Shown here: positions 26,079 through 33,746 of the stretch, one piece after another | How positions within the stretch are numbered: the first letter of the stretch is position 1 | Layout of the letters: each line of letters opens with the position of its first letter | Assembly: GCF_014197205.1 (NCBI RefSeq) | Contig: NZ_JACIFD010000005.1 | Location: 1 to 64,000 of the forward strand | DNA from: Canibacter oris | GTDB lineage: Bacteria; Actinomycetota; Actinomycetes; Actinomycetales; Microbacteriaceae | Length of the DNA stretch: 64,000 nt | Reading direction: 5' to 3' | Program-made: the position numbers and the translations under genes | Notes under the pieces: generated by a model | What the model was told of the DNA's origin: nothing | What the model saw: only the letters and a program-made list of their open reading frames with translations | Database searches by the model: none

Positions 26079-26783
26079 CTACGCGCGCTGCTCCTGCTTC
26101 GCCTCTTTTTCCAACCGTGCTTTCACCGTTGACGCGTAATTATCCACGTACTGCTGCTGACTGATTTTTTGAATCTCAAACATGATCTCGTCGGTGATGC
26201 TGCGCAACACAAAACGATCCGCAGCCATTTCCCGGAACCGCGAAAAATCGAGCGGCTCGCCGATAATGGTGCCGATACGGTGCAGCCGCGGGATCCGCGT
26301 TCCAATCGGATTAGCTTTATTGGTATCAACCATAATAGCCGGCACCACAACCGCGCCTGACTCCAGAATCAAGCGTGCAATACCGGTGCGGCCACGATAC
26401 AGTTTGCCGTCTGGGCTACGGGTGCCTTCAGGGTAAATGCCGAGCACTTTGCCCTCGCCCAAAACCTTCAGTCCCGCCAGCAGCGACGCCTCGCTGGCTT
26501 TACCCCCAGAACGGTCAATCGGCAGCTGCCCCACGCCGAGCATAAAGTTACGCACAAACGCGCCCTTTAGGCCTTTGCCAGTGAAGTAGTCGCTTTTTGC
26601 GAGGAAGTAGACGCGCCGGTCAATCATCAGCGGCAGGAAGAAAGAGTCAATCACAGAGAGGTGGTTGCCCACAATAATTACCGGCCCCTGCGCAGGGATA
26701 TTCTCAGCGCCCTCAACCCACGGCCGATAGATGGTTTTTAAGAGCGGCCCCAGCACGATGTGTTTGAGAATCCAGTACAGCAA
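26079..26783 (-). CDS. 1-acylglycerol-3-phosphate acyltransferase family protein
   Basis: A 234-residue PlsC-type acyltransferase. The catalytic HX4D motif is NHLSVID (41-47) and the substrate motif is YPEGTRSPDG (about 117-126). A hydrophobic N-terminus suggests membrane association. The start is TTG at 26783 with AAGGAAG upstream. Equivalent to the Rv2182c position between aroG and fadD15 in mycobacteria, probably acting in phospholipid synthesis. Confidence 0.93.
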   Translation of the reverse strand: MLYWILKHIVLGPLLKTIYRPWVEGAENIPAQGPVIIVGNHLSVIDSFFLPLMIDRRVYFLAKSDYFTGKGLKGAFVRNFMLGVGQLPIDRSGGKASEASLLAGLKVLGEGKVLGIYPEGTRSPDGKLYRGRTGIARLILESGAVVVPAIMVDTNKANPIGTRIPRLHRIGTIIGEPLDFSRFREMAADRFVLRSITDEIMFEIQKISQQQYVDNYASTVKARLEKEAKQEQRA

Positions 26784-26896
26784 CTCAGCTTCCTTCCGAC
26801 TTGCTTAACATTACCGCAAATATTCAGCTATTATACGTTTAACCCGATAAAGTGTTTCAGAGAACACATGTCAGCGTACCGTAGGAGCTACAGACT

Positions 26897-28690
26897 ATGA
26901 AACAGACAAGCGTCCCGCCAGTGGTGGCTGCAAAACCAGATTACAACGTCACCGATCTGCTTGAGGAGCGTTTTAGCCTCACCCCAGATTTGGCGATTTT
27001 TGCGGTTCCTGCCGGTGACGGATGGCGTAATCTGACGGTTGCAGAGTTCCGTGCCGAGGTTATCGCTCTCGCGAAGGGTTTCATCGCGCAGGGTATTGAG
27101 CCGGGCGACCGGGTGGGCTTCATGTCCCGCACCCGCTACGAGTGGACTCTCGTCGACTTTGCTCTGTGGTACGCCGGCGCGGTAATGGTGCCAATCTACG
27201 AGACCAGCTCGGCTTTGCAGGTGCAGTGGATCCTCGAAGACGCGGGCGCCACAGCCTTCCTGTGCGAGCACTCTGAGCATTTTGCCCGGTTTGCAGAGGT
27301 GCATGACACCCTGCCGCTGATCACCAAACACTGGCGGATTGACGCGGGCGCACTTGACACTCTCAAAGCCGCTGGCGCGGAGATCAGCGATGATACTGTG
27401 ATGCAGCGCCGCCAGCAGGCTACTGGTGAGGATCTCGCCACCCTGATTTACACCTCCGGGTCGTTCGGACGCCCAAAGGGCTGCTTCCTGACCCACTCCA
27501 ATTTCGTGGAGCTGTCTCGCAACACCTTTGTCAGCCTCACCGAGATTTTCTCGCAGCCGGAGGCTGGCACCATTTTGTTCATTCCACTGGCGCACGTTTT
27601 TGCCCGCTTTATTTCGGTGCTGTGCGTCTACGGCGGAGTACGCGTCGGTCATGCAGAGCCAAGCAACCTGCTGCCGGCTTTTGAGTCTTTCCGCCCCACC
27701 TTCCTGCTCGCCGTGCCGCGAGTTTTCGAGAAGGTTTACAACGGTGCCGAGCAGAAGGCAGAGGGCGACGGCAAAGGCAAGATTTTCCGTGCCGCAGCCA
27801 AAACCGCAGTGCAATACTCTAAGGCTCTCGACAAAGGCAAGGTGCCGCTGCCTCTGATGCTGCGCTTCAAACTTTTCGACAAGCTGGTGTTCTCAAAGCT
27901 GCGCTCTCGCCTTGGTGGCCGCGTAAACTACGCAGTTTCCGGCTCCGCGCCGCTGAGCACCTACCTCGGCCACTTCTACCGCGCGCTCGGCATTAAGATT
28001 CTTGAGGGCTACGGCCTTACCGAAACTACTGCGCCGCTCAGCGTAAATATGCCGCAGAAGTTCAAGGTTGGAACTGTGGGTCCGGTGTTGCCGGGCACCA
28101 GCGTGCGCATCAGCGAAGAAGGCGAAATTTTGGTGAAAGGCGTGGGTGTCTTCAAGGGCTACTGGAAGAATGAGGAGCTCACCAAAGAGGTCTTCACCCC
28201 TGACGGCTATTTCCACACTGGCGACCTAGGCGAGCTAGACAGCGACGGCTACATCCGCATCACCGGCCGTAAAAAGGAAATCATTATCACCGCAGGCGGT
28301 AAGAATGTGGCACCTGCCGTTTTGGAAGACCCAATCCGGGCAAACACCATTATCGGCTACCCGGTTGTGGTCGGCGAAAAGCGACCGTTTATTGCAGCGC
28401 TGATTACTCTCGACCCGGAAATGTTGCCGACCTGGCTGCAGAACAACGGCGAAGATCCGAATATGTCACTCGCCGAAGCAGCTAAAAACCCGAAGGTCAT
28501 CGCCGAGGTGCAGCGTTCTGTTGATGAGGCTAACGCTTTCGTGTCCCGTGCCGAGTCGATCCGCAAATTCACGATTCTGCCGGTGGAGTTTACCGAGGCT
28601 GCGGGGCATCTGACTCCGAAAATGAGCATCAAACGCGCAAACATTTTGAAAGATTTCAGCGCGGAGATTGGCGAAATTTACGGCGACTAA
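26897..28690 (+). CDS. Long-chain fatty-acid--CoA ligase (FadD15 type)
   Basis: A 597-residue AMP-forming acyl-CoA synthetase. It has the AMP-binding signature YTSGSFGRPKGC (about 185-196; the usual TSGTTGxPKG is altered to TSGSFGRPKG), YGLTETTAP (about 373-381), the YFHTGDLG motif with Asp for ribose binding (about 436-443), GRKKEIIITAGGKNVAP, and a C-terminal LTPKMSIKR that replaces the usual PTxKxKR. A TAGGAGC ribosome site precedes ATG by 10 bases. It would activate long-chain fatty acids for membrane lipid or mycolate precursor synthesis. The open frame antisense to it (26888-27814) is a shadow. Confidence 0.94.
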   Translation: MKQTSVPPVVAAKPDYNVTDLLEERFSLTPDLAIFAVPAGDGWRNLTVAEFRAEVIALAKGFIAQGIEPGDRVGFMSRTRYEWTLVDFALWYAGAVMVPIYETSSALQVQWILEDAGATAFLCEHSEHFARFAEVHDTLPLITKHWRIDAGALDTLKAAGAEISDDTVMQRRQQATGEDLATLIYTSGSFGRPKGCFLTHSNFVELSRNTFVSLTEIFSQPEAGTILFIPLAHVFARFISVLCVYGGVRVGHAEPSNLLPAFESFRPTFLLAVPRVFEKVYNGAEQKAEGDGKGKIFRAAAKTAVQYSKALDKGKVPLPLMLRFKLFDKLVFSKLRSRLGGRVNYAVSGSAPLSTYLGHFYRALGIKILEGYGLTETTAPLSVNMPQKFKVGTVGPVLPGTSVRISEEGEILVKGVGVFKGYWKNEELTKEVFTPDGYFHTGDLGELDSDGYIRITGRKKEIIITAGGKNVAPAVLEDPIRANTIIGYPVVVGEKRPFIAALITLDPEMLPTWLQNNGEDPNMSLAEAAKNPKVIAEVQRSVDEANAFVSRAESIRKFTILPVEFTEAAGHLTPKMSIKRANILKDFSAEIGEIYGD

Positions 28691-28706
28691 AACCGCTGTT
28701 TTGCTC

Positions 28707-28752
28707 AAGGCTGGGTGGCTAAATCGATACTGTTTAACCACCCAGCCTTTTT
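28707..28752 (+). terminator. Intrinsic terminator after fadD
   Basis: AAGGCTGGGTGG (28707-28718) pairs perfectly with CCACCCAGCCTT (28738-28749), with TAAA/TTTA extending the stem after one mismatch. Five T (28748-28752) follow. It separates fadD from the convergent def gene. Confidence 0.85.
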
Positions 28753-28780
28753 GCTGTGCACCAGGCATCCTAACAGTAGG

Positions 28781-29269
28781 TTAAAACCAGCCGGACTCGC
28801 GGATTTGTCGCATCGCGGATTTACGGCTGCCAGGATCCAACCGTTGCAAATACAGTTTGCCTTCCAGATGGTCACACTCGTGCTGCAGCGCCTGCGCCAG
28901 CAAACCCGTGCCGTCGAGCACCACTGGTTCACCCGCGAGGTTGATTCCAGTAACCCTCGCGCGTGGATAGCGCGGCACTTGAAACCACAACTCAGGCACT
29001 GAGAGGCACCCCTCACCAACCAGCTCAGGCTCGCCAAAAACCTCCAGCTGCGGGTTTAAGACGTAGCTCACCTCGCCGTCGATGTGCAGGCTAAACGCCC
29101 GCAGCGTGTTGCCAATTTGCGTTGAGGCGAGTCCCGCGCGGCCCTCAAAAGCAACCGTGTCAAGCAGGTCTTTGACGTGCGCCGCAACGCCCGGCGTAAT
29201 TTCGGTAATCGTTTCGCATACGGTGCGCAACACCGGATCCCCAAATAACCTAATCTGTCGCACTGTCAT
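28781..29269 (-). CDS. def: Peptide deformylase
   Basis: Removes formyl from the initiator Met of nascent proteins. Motif I is GLASTQIG (standard GLAAPQIG), motif II EGCLSVPEL with the metal-binding Cys, and motif III QHECDHLEG with the two His and the catalytic Glu. The protein has 162 residues from ATG 29269 (MTVRQIRLFGDP), which has GGAGG 8 bases upstream; the GTG three codons earlier overlaps that ribosome site. The change of Ala-Pro to Ser-Thr in motif I is unusual but not at a metal ligand. Confidence 0.95.
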   Translation of the reverse strand: MTVRQIRLFGDPVLRTVCETITEITPGVAAHVKDLLDTVAFEGRAGLASTQIGNTLRAFSLHIDGEVSYVLNPQLEVFGEPELVGEGCLSVPELWFQVPRYPRARVTGINLAGEPVVLDGTGLLAQALQHECDHLEGKLYLQRLDPGSRKSAMRQIRESGWF

Positions 29270-29353
29270 GCTGCTCACCTCCGCTTAATTGTTTCTTCAG
29301 CCAGCTTACTGATAAATCACACCAATTTTTTCAGCATTGCCACCGCAACCCGC

Positions 29354-29359
29354 TAAAAT
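29354..29359 (+). promoter_or_regulatory. -10 element TAAAAT, leaderless start of parA-like gene
   Basis: TAAAAT is followed after 7 bases by the GTG at 29367, with no ribosome site. The spacing supports GTG 29367 as start and a leaderless transcript. Confidence 0.6.
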
Positions 29360-29366
29360 TATATGT

Positions 29367-30206
29367 GTGAAGGTACTAAGCATCAGTTCTCTAAAAGGCG
29401 GCGTCGGCAAAACCACTGTGACGCTCGGTTTAGCATCGGCAGCTTTCTCGCGCGGGCTACGCACCCTAGTTGTTGATTTAGACCCGCAGTCAGACGCTTC
29501 AACCGGTTTAGATGTTGATCCTAACGGTAAAGCCAACATCGCAGATGTCTTAGGTGATCCGAAGCGCGTCACTGATGCAATTTGCCAGAGCGGCTGGGTT
29601 AATCACCACGAGGGAAAGATTGATTTGCTGCTCGGCAGCCCTTCAGCGATTAACTTTGATGGCCCGCACCCTTCGATTCGTGAGATTTGGAAGCTCGAAG
29701 AAGCTCTCGCTCACATCGAAAAAGACTATGACCTGGTGCTGATTGACTGCCCACCATCGTTAAATGCCCTCACTCGCACCGCGTGGGCTGCCAGTGACCG
29801 GGTGCTGATTGTCACCGAACCTGGGCTTTTCGCTGTTGCTGCGGCGGATCGCGCCCTCCGCGCAATTGATGAACTGCGCGCGGCGGTGAGCGAGCGCCTC
29901 AGCCCACTCGGTATTGTGATTAACCGTTCGCGCCCACAGTCTTCCGAGCATCAGTTCCGGATTCGGGAGATGCGGGAGCTGTTTGGAGAACTGGTGCTTG
30001 ATCCGATCCTTGCAGAGCGCACTTCGATTCAGCAGGCTCAGGGCTCTGCAAAGCCGGTGCATATGTGGCCGGGTGAAGCCTCCCAGCGCACCGCGGCGAA
30101 GTTTGATGCGCTGCTCGATCAAGCCGCGAAAGCACTTGAGATTGAAATCGCGCCGGCGCCTGCTGTGCCAGAAGAGTGGCTGGTGGAAACCCTCGACAAC
30201 GAATAG
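29367..30206 (+). CDS. Orphan ParA/Soj-type ATPase
   Basis: A 279-residue ParA/MinD ATPase with deviant Walker A SLKGGVGKTTVTLGLA (about 8-23), Walker A' VVDLDPQSDAS (about 38-48) and Walker B LVLIDCPPSLNALT. No parB or parS is near, so it is not the chromosome partition pair. The orphan actinobacterial relatives (Rv3213c; the corynebacterial ParA-like division protein PldP) are the closest guess. I set the start at GTG 29367 (MKVLSISSLKGG) because the -10 element lies immediately upstream. The frame is open 10 codons further. Confidence 0.85.
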   Translation: MKVLSISSLKGGVGKTTVTLGLASAAFSRGLRTLVVDLDPQSDASTGLDVDPNGKANIADVLGDPKRVTDAICQSGWVNHHEGKIDLLLGSPSAINFDGPHPSIREIWKLEEALAHIEKDYDLVLIDCPPSLNALTRTAWAASDRVLIVTEPGLFAVAAADRALRAIDELRAAVSERLSPLGIVINRSRPQSSEHQFRIREMRELFGELVLDPILAERTSIQQAQGSAKPVHMWPGEASQRTAAKFDALLDQAAKALEIEIAPAPAVPEEWLVETLDNE

Positions 30207-30244
30207 ACTAAAACCGCAATTAACTGCGCAATTTGACACAGTTT

Positions 30245-30300
30245 AGAGAGGCGGGGGTGTTTATCACCATATAGGTTGATAAACACCCCCGCCTCTCTTT
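30245..30300. terminator. Strong hairpin between convergent parA and MerR genes
   Basis: A perfect 22-bp inverted repeat (30245-30266 with 30277-30298) around a 10-base loop, with GAGGCGGGGGTG in the left arm. On the plus strand TTT follows. It lies between convergent genes and probably terminates both. Confidence 0.85.
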
Positions 30301-30376
30301 CCCGGCTACAATCGCGCTACCTGACACAAAGCAGCCTGCACAACTAACATTGTTAGGAAATACAGCTGCTGCCCCG

Positions 30377-30940
30377 TTAGCTTGCACGTCGAGCGCGCTT
30401 ATGCGCCGCAATCTCATCGATTGGAGCCGGAGCTACCGCAGCTGCGGTGCGATGCTCTTCAAAGTCAACAAGGGTGCTTTCCACCTCATGCAGCACCTTA
30501 CCAACGGCGATGCCGAACACACCTTGGCCTTTGTTCAAAAGGTCAATAACCTCATCGTTCGAGGAACACAGATACACACCGGCACCATCGCTCATAAGAG
30601 TAGTCTGTGCTAAATCATTAACTCCGGCTTCGTGCAGCTGCTCAACCGCGGTGCGAATCTGCTGCAGGCTGATACCCACATCAATGAGGCGCTTAATAAG
30701 CTTCAGCACCAAAATGTCGCGGAACCCATAGAGTCGCTGCGATCCGGAACCAGCAGCCGAACGCACCGTTGGTTCCACCAGCCCGGTCCGAGCCCAGTAA
30801 TCTAGCTGCCGATAGGTAATGCCTGCGGCGTTAGCGGCAATCTTTCCAGTGAAACCACCGTCACGGTTAGGCTGCGGCAAACCGTCTGAAAACAGCATAT
30901 TGTCTTTTTCTGAGCCCACACCAGTAGTTTTATCTACCAC
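30377..30940 (-). CDS. MerR family regulator, Rv1830 type
   Basis: A 187-residue MerR protein. The winged HTH covers about residues 35-105 with GITYRQLDYWARTGLVEPT (within 40-60), SGSQRLYGFRDILVLKLIKRL and DVGISLQQIRTAVEQL. The C-terminal part (LMSDGAGVYLCSSNDEVIDLLNKGQGVFGIAVG) matches the Rv1830 family. In M. tuberculosis the order is garA, ftsR-like Rv1828, nuclease Rv1829, Rv1830; here the nuclease is missing. Start is GTG at 30940 with AAGGGG upstream. A perfect palindrome 26-45 bases before the start suggests self-regulation. Confidence 0.88.
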   Translation of the reverse strand: MVDKTTGVGSEKDNMLFSDGLPQPNRDGGFTGKIAANAAGITYRQLDYWARTGLVEPTVRSAAGSGSQRLYGFRDILVLKLIKRLIDVGISLQQIRTAVEQLHEAGVNDLAQTTLMSDGAGVYLCSSNDEVIDLLNKGQGVFGIAVGKVLHEVESTLVDFEEHRTAAAVAPAPIDEIAAHKRARRAS

Positions 30941-30965
30941 CGCAACCCCTTCTAAATCTAAACTT

Positions 30966-30985
30966 AAACCTTAACTTTAAGGTTT
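30966..30985. promoter_or_regulatory. 20-base palindrome AAACCTTAA-CT-TTAAGGTTT upstream of MerR gene
   Basis: Perfect 9-base arms (30966-30974 and 30977-30985) with a 2-base centre. This architecture is typical of MerR dimer sites. The same arm occurs before ftsZ and divIVA, pointing to a small cell-division regulon. Confidence 0.65.
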
Positions 30986-31105
30986 GCTGTTTACTATCTT
31001 GCACCCTGGAGCACCATAGTCGCTACTCAACACGGCGCTTTGGCGATTTCCCTTATCACAAAACGCTAACGAAACGACCTCATTGCACACTCGCCTCCCG
31101 GCAGT

Positions 31106-31786
31106 TTAATTTCCTCGCTGTAGTCGCTGCCGCACTACCCCGGCACGAACCGCTTCCAGCAATTCCGCCATCACTAGTGCTTCTTCGTAGTTCTCTGGGG
31201 CTTGCTGTTTACCGGTAACCGCGATAACCGTCTGCTGAATCAACTCGGCTTCTTTTTCGGCAGCCAGACGCACACCACGCAAATGTCGTGGAGTTAGTCC
31301 GCGCTGTGCCAACTTAGCCAGCGCCGTCACTTGCAGTGCCGCGTCCGCAGGGAAAACTTCTGCGCTCGGCAACAGCCCCACACTAATCGCAGCAGCTAGC
31401 AGCCCCGGTTTAATCCCGGTGGCGCGCAGTAACTCGTCACGAGTCAAAACCTGCCTCGGCGTTAATATACTTGAAAAACTGCGTTGCGCAGTTCCAGGAA
31501 TAACCGGGTCTTTACCGGCATCAACCTCTTCTAGCACCTCAGAGATTTTTTTCAGCGGCAGATAGTGATCACGCTGCAGGGTGAGAATCAACCGCAGCCG
31601 CTCCACATGCTCCTGTTTAAACTTGCGGTAGCCACTGCTGGTTCTCTCAGGAGTAATCAGCCCCTGATCTTCCAAGAACCGCAGCTTTGACGGCGTGAGA
31701 TCCTGAAATTCACCGCTAAGCTGCTCCAATACCTGACCGATGCTGTATCGCGCGGCCGGCTGTAACTTTTTTACTGCTGCCGCCAT
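31106..31786 (-). CDS. ftsR: MerR family regulator FtsR (Rv1828 type)
   Basis: A 226-residue MerR protein with the HTH start RYSIGQVLEQLSGEF (about 13-27), LTPSKLRFLEDQGLITPER (about 31-49), SGYRKFKQEHVERLRLIL and YLPLKKISEVLEEVDAG. FtsR of Corynebacterium, encoded next to the FHA protein OdhI/GarA, activates ftsZ transcription. Here it starts 3 bases after the garA stop, so the two are cotranscribed. The C-terminal part (about 120-226) is a putative ligand domain. Assignment rests on gene order and the PSKLRFLEDQGLI motif. Confidence 0.9.
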   Translation of the reverse strand: MAAAVKKLQPAARYSIGQVLEQLSGEFQDLTPSKLRFLEDQGLITPERTSSGYRKFKQEHVERLRLILTLQRDHYLPLKKISEVLEEVDAGKDPVIPGTAQRSFSSILTPRQVLTRDELLRATGIKPGLLAAAISVGLLPSAEVFPADAALQVTALAKLAQRGLTPRHLRGVRLAAEKEAELIQQTVIAVTGKQQAPENYEEALVMAELLEAVRAGVVRQRLQRGN

Positions 31787-31789
31787 CGC

Positions 31790-32254
31790 TTACACCACCT
31801 CAGGCAAATCAAATCTCGAGGCGAAGAAAGTGAATCGGTATTTCCCGATCTGTACCTCCGCGCCATCAGACAACTCTGCTACCGCCTCGATGCGCTCATT
31901 GTTGCAGTAAGTGCCGTTTAGAGACCCGAGATCCACAACAGTAAACTTTGTGCCCTCACGCCGGAACTCCGCATGGCGCCGCGACACTGTCACGTCGTCA
32001 AGGAAAATATCTACAGCGGGGTGCCGCCCCGCCACAGCCAAATCAGTGTCAAGCAAGAATCGCGCGCCCTCGCTTGGGCCTCGGCGCACCACCAGCAGAG
32101 CAGCCCCAGATGGCAATGCTGCAACCGCTTCGGCCTCTGCAATTGTCAAATCGGTTGCGTGCGCGCGAATCATCGCGCTCAGATCAGCCTGAAACTGCTC
32201 TGTTGCGCGAACCTCGGTGTTCTGTTCTGCACCAGATGCGTGATTATCGCTCAC
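31790..32254 (-). CDS. garA: FHA domain protein GarA/OdhI
   Basis: GarA/OdhI inhibits 2-oxoglutarate dehydrogenase and tunes glutamate metabolism until phosphorylated. The 154-residue protein has the FHA domain (about 52-145) with AGRHPAVDIFLDDVTVSRRHAEF (within 74-97) and DLGSLNGTYCNNE. The N-terminal phosphorylation motif, VETTSVFRAD in the family, reads VRATEQFQAD (about 14-23): the first of the two Thr (PknG site) is Ala and the second (PknB site) is kept. A GTG start with GAGGTGG upstream. First gene before ftsR. Confidence 0.92.
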   Translation of the reverse strand: MSDNHASGAEQNTEVRATEQFQADLSAMIRAHATDLTIAEAEAVAALPSGAALLVVRRGPSEGARFLLDTDLAVAGRHPAVDIFLDDVTVSRRHAEFRREGTKFTVVDLGSLNGTYCNNERIEAVAELSDGAEVQIGKYRFTFFASRFDLPEVV

Positions 32255-32318
32255 TTGCCACCTCTTTCACAAAAACTTCTGTTGTCTACGCTACCGCAGT
32301 TTAGCTGGAAACGCACAT

Positions 32319-32750
32319 TTAATTTCTCGGCTGCGCGCCGCGCGGCAACGAAGCGCTCTCTTCTGCAGAAAGCTCTGTTCGATACGGGTCAACAACTTCC
32401 CTGTTGGCGCTCTGAATCACCGCGTCAAGCTCATCCAATGCCAGACCTGCGCGATCGATTTGTCCAGCACGGTAAGCTGCCCGACCCGCCATATGGGCTG
32501 ACACCGGCGCGGTCAATGATTGCAAAATAAACACCGGCAAAAGCGCGAACAGAGTCATCAGTGTGCGCTGCTCTAACGCAACCGCGGCAATAATCAGCAG
32601 CAGTCCGAAAATTTGTGGCTTGGTTGCGGCGTGCAAACGGGCAAGTGGATCGCGGAACCGCAGCAACCCCACTCCAGCCGACAGCGAGAGCAGTGCAGCA
32701 CCCAGGACGCAGCACACGACCGCAATCTCGATTAGCAAGTCCCAATTCAT
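32319..32750 (-). CDS. mnhG: Mrp antiporter subunit MnhG/MrpG
   Basis: Smallest distal subunit of the multisubunit Na+/H+ antiporter. The 143-residue protein has three membrane segments (about 6-28, 42-60, 66-85) and the family motif GVGLLRFRDPLARLHAATKP (about 26-45). A polar tail after residue 95 is longer than usual. ATGA overlap with mnhF. Last gene of the operon. Confidence 0.93.
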   Translation of the reverse strand: MNWDLLIEIAVVCCVLGAALLSLSAGVGLLRFRDPLARLHAATKPQIFGLLLIIAAVALEQRTLMTLFALLPVFILQSLTAPVSAHMAGRAAYRAGQIDRAGLALDELDAVIQSANREVVDPYRTELSAEESASLPRGAQPRN

Positions 32751-33214
32751 ACCTGCTCCTTTCGGCCAGCCGCATCCACGGCACCAGCGGCTCCGCTTGC
32801 CGCAGAGCCAAGACCACCCGCAAAATTCGCGTCTCCGGAGCCGTCCGCAGCGGCAGGTTTGTCAGCAGACTCTGTCCGAGCTCCCTGCATATCAATCATC
32901 CCGGCAATGTTGTTCGCCATCTGCTGTAATTTATCGTTTTGCCCATCAGCTTTGCGGCGCACATACCGTGCCACGGTAATCGTTGCCAAAGCTGCAGTAG
33001 CTGAGACCCCAATCATTACCGGAACGGAATTGGTGTGTTTATTAATCACCATTTCTAAGCCCAAAACCAGCACAATAGTGGTTAGCAGCACATCAGACGC
33101 GATCATCCGGTCAAGCACGGTAGGCCCCAGCAGCGCACGCAACAGGGCAAGAAAAGCGGCAGCTGCCAGCAGCCCTCCACCACCCCACAGAATTAAGATT
33201 TCACTTATCGCCAA
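32747..33214 (-). CDS. mnhF: Mrp antiporter subunit MnhF/MrpF with C-terminal extension
   Basis: From TTG at 33214, with GGAGGAG 4 bases upstream, the product has 155 residues. The frame is open further but upstream residues lie in mnhE and match nothing. Three membrane segments (about 6-24, 37-55, 62-82) and LLGPTVLDRMIASDVL (about 28-43) fit MnhF. The family is normally about 90 residues; the extra 60 at the C-terminus are polar and Ala/Gly-rich, probably cytoplasmic. Start overlaps mnhE by 14 bases. Confidence 0.9.
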   Translation of the reverse strand: MAISEILILWGGGGLLAAAAFLALLRALLGPTVLDRMIASDVLLTTIVLVLGLEMVINKHTNSVPVMIGVSATAALATITVARYVRRKADGQNDKLQQMANNIAGMIDMQGARTESADKPAAADGSGDANFAGGLGSAASGAAGAVDAAGRKEQV

Positions 33215-33746
33215 GACACTCCTCCAGTTCTGCCCTGGTGCCGATTGCCGCCACCAACAGCCGTTCAATACGCAGCGCGTCCCGGCGCAGCGCCTGCTGC
33301 TCTTTCGCAGTTGGTGCGTGCAAAGCGTGCACATAAATCACCGAACCGAAGCGGTCGATATCGGCGATTAGCGACCCCGGAATTAGCGACAGCGTCAGAC
33401 TTGTCATGGTCAAAATAAAGTCTGAGTGAGTGTGCAGCTGCACCGCAACAACCGCCGGCTGCGCCTTCTTCCACGGGTTAATCGCAAGCCATGCAACCTG
33501 CAGCGAACCAAGCATTAGCTCAAACAAGAAGAACAGCAGGTACTTTAACGCCGCAAGGGGATTAAATCGCCCAGCTAGCTCCACCGGAGGCAAAAAGAAT
33601 ATTCGGGTTACCGCGAATGCCACCAGCAGTCCACTCAGAAAACTCAGCGGTGAAATCTCCTGCCACAGCATCATCCACAGTGCTACCAGCCAGATCAGCA
33701 GCGGCAACTCGTACAGCCGCAGTGTTCCTTTCAGCTGTTTACTCAT
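33201..33746 (-). CDS. mnhE: Mrp antiporter subunit MnhE/MrpE
   Basis: A 181-residue MnhE with N-terminal membrane segments (about 14-30 and 33-52) and a further hydrophobic part (about 66-92), followed by a cytoplasmic domain with LTMTSLTLSLIPGSLIADID (within 111-131), the family hallmark TxxPGT-like stretch (here SLIPGS). Overlaps mnhD by ATGA. Confidence 0.92.
   Translation of the reverse strand: MSKQLKGTLRLYELPLLIWLVALWMMLWQEISPLSFLSGLLVAFAVTRIFFLPPVELAGRFNPLAALKYLLFFLFELMLGSLQVAWLAINPWKKAQPAVVAVQLHTHSDFILTMTSLTLSLIPGSLIADIDRFGSVIYVHALHAPTAKEQQALRRDALRIERLLVAAIGTRAELEECLGDK

Noticed and set aside
26888-27814. Long antisense open frame (308 codons) opposite fadD
   Set aside because: The plus strand codes a complete acyl-CoA synthetase with all motifs; the antisense product has no recognisable domain and follows from codon bias.
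29367-30206. Plasmid or chromosome partition locus around the parA-like gene
   Set aside because: No parB gene or 16-base parS-like palindromes (TGTTTCACGTGAAACA type) are seen; neighbours are def and MerR genes.
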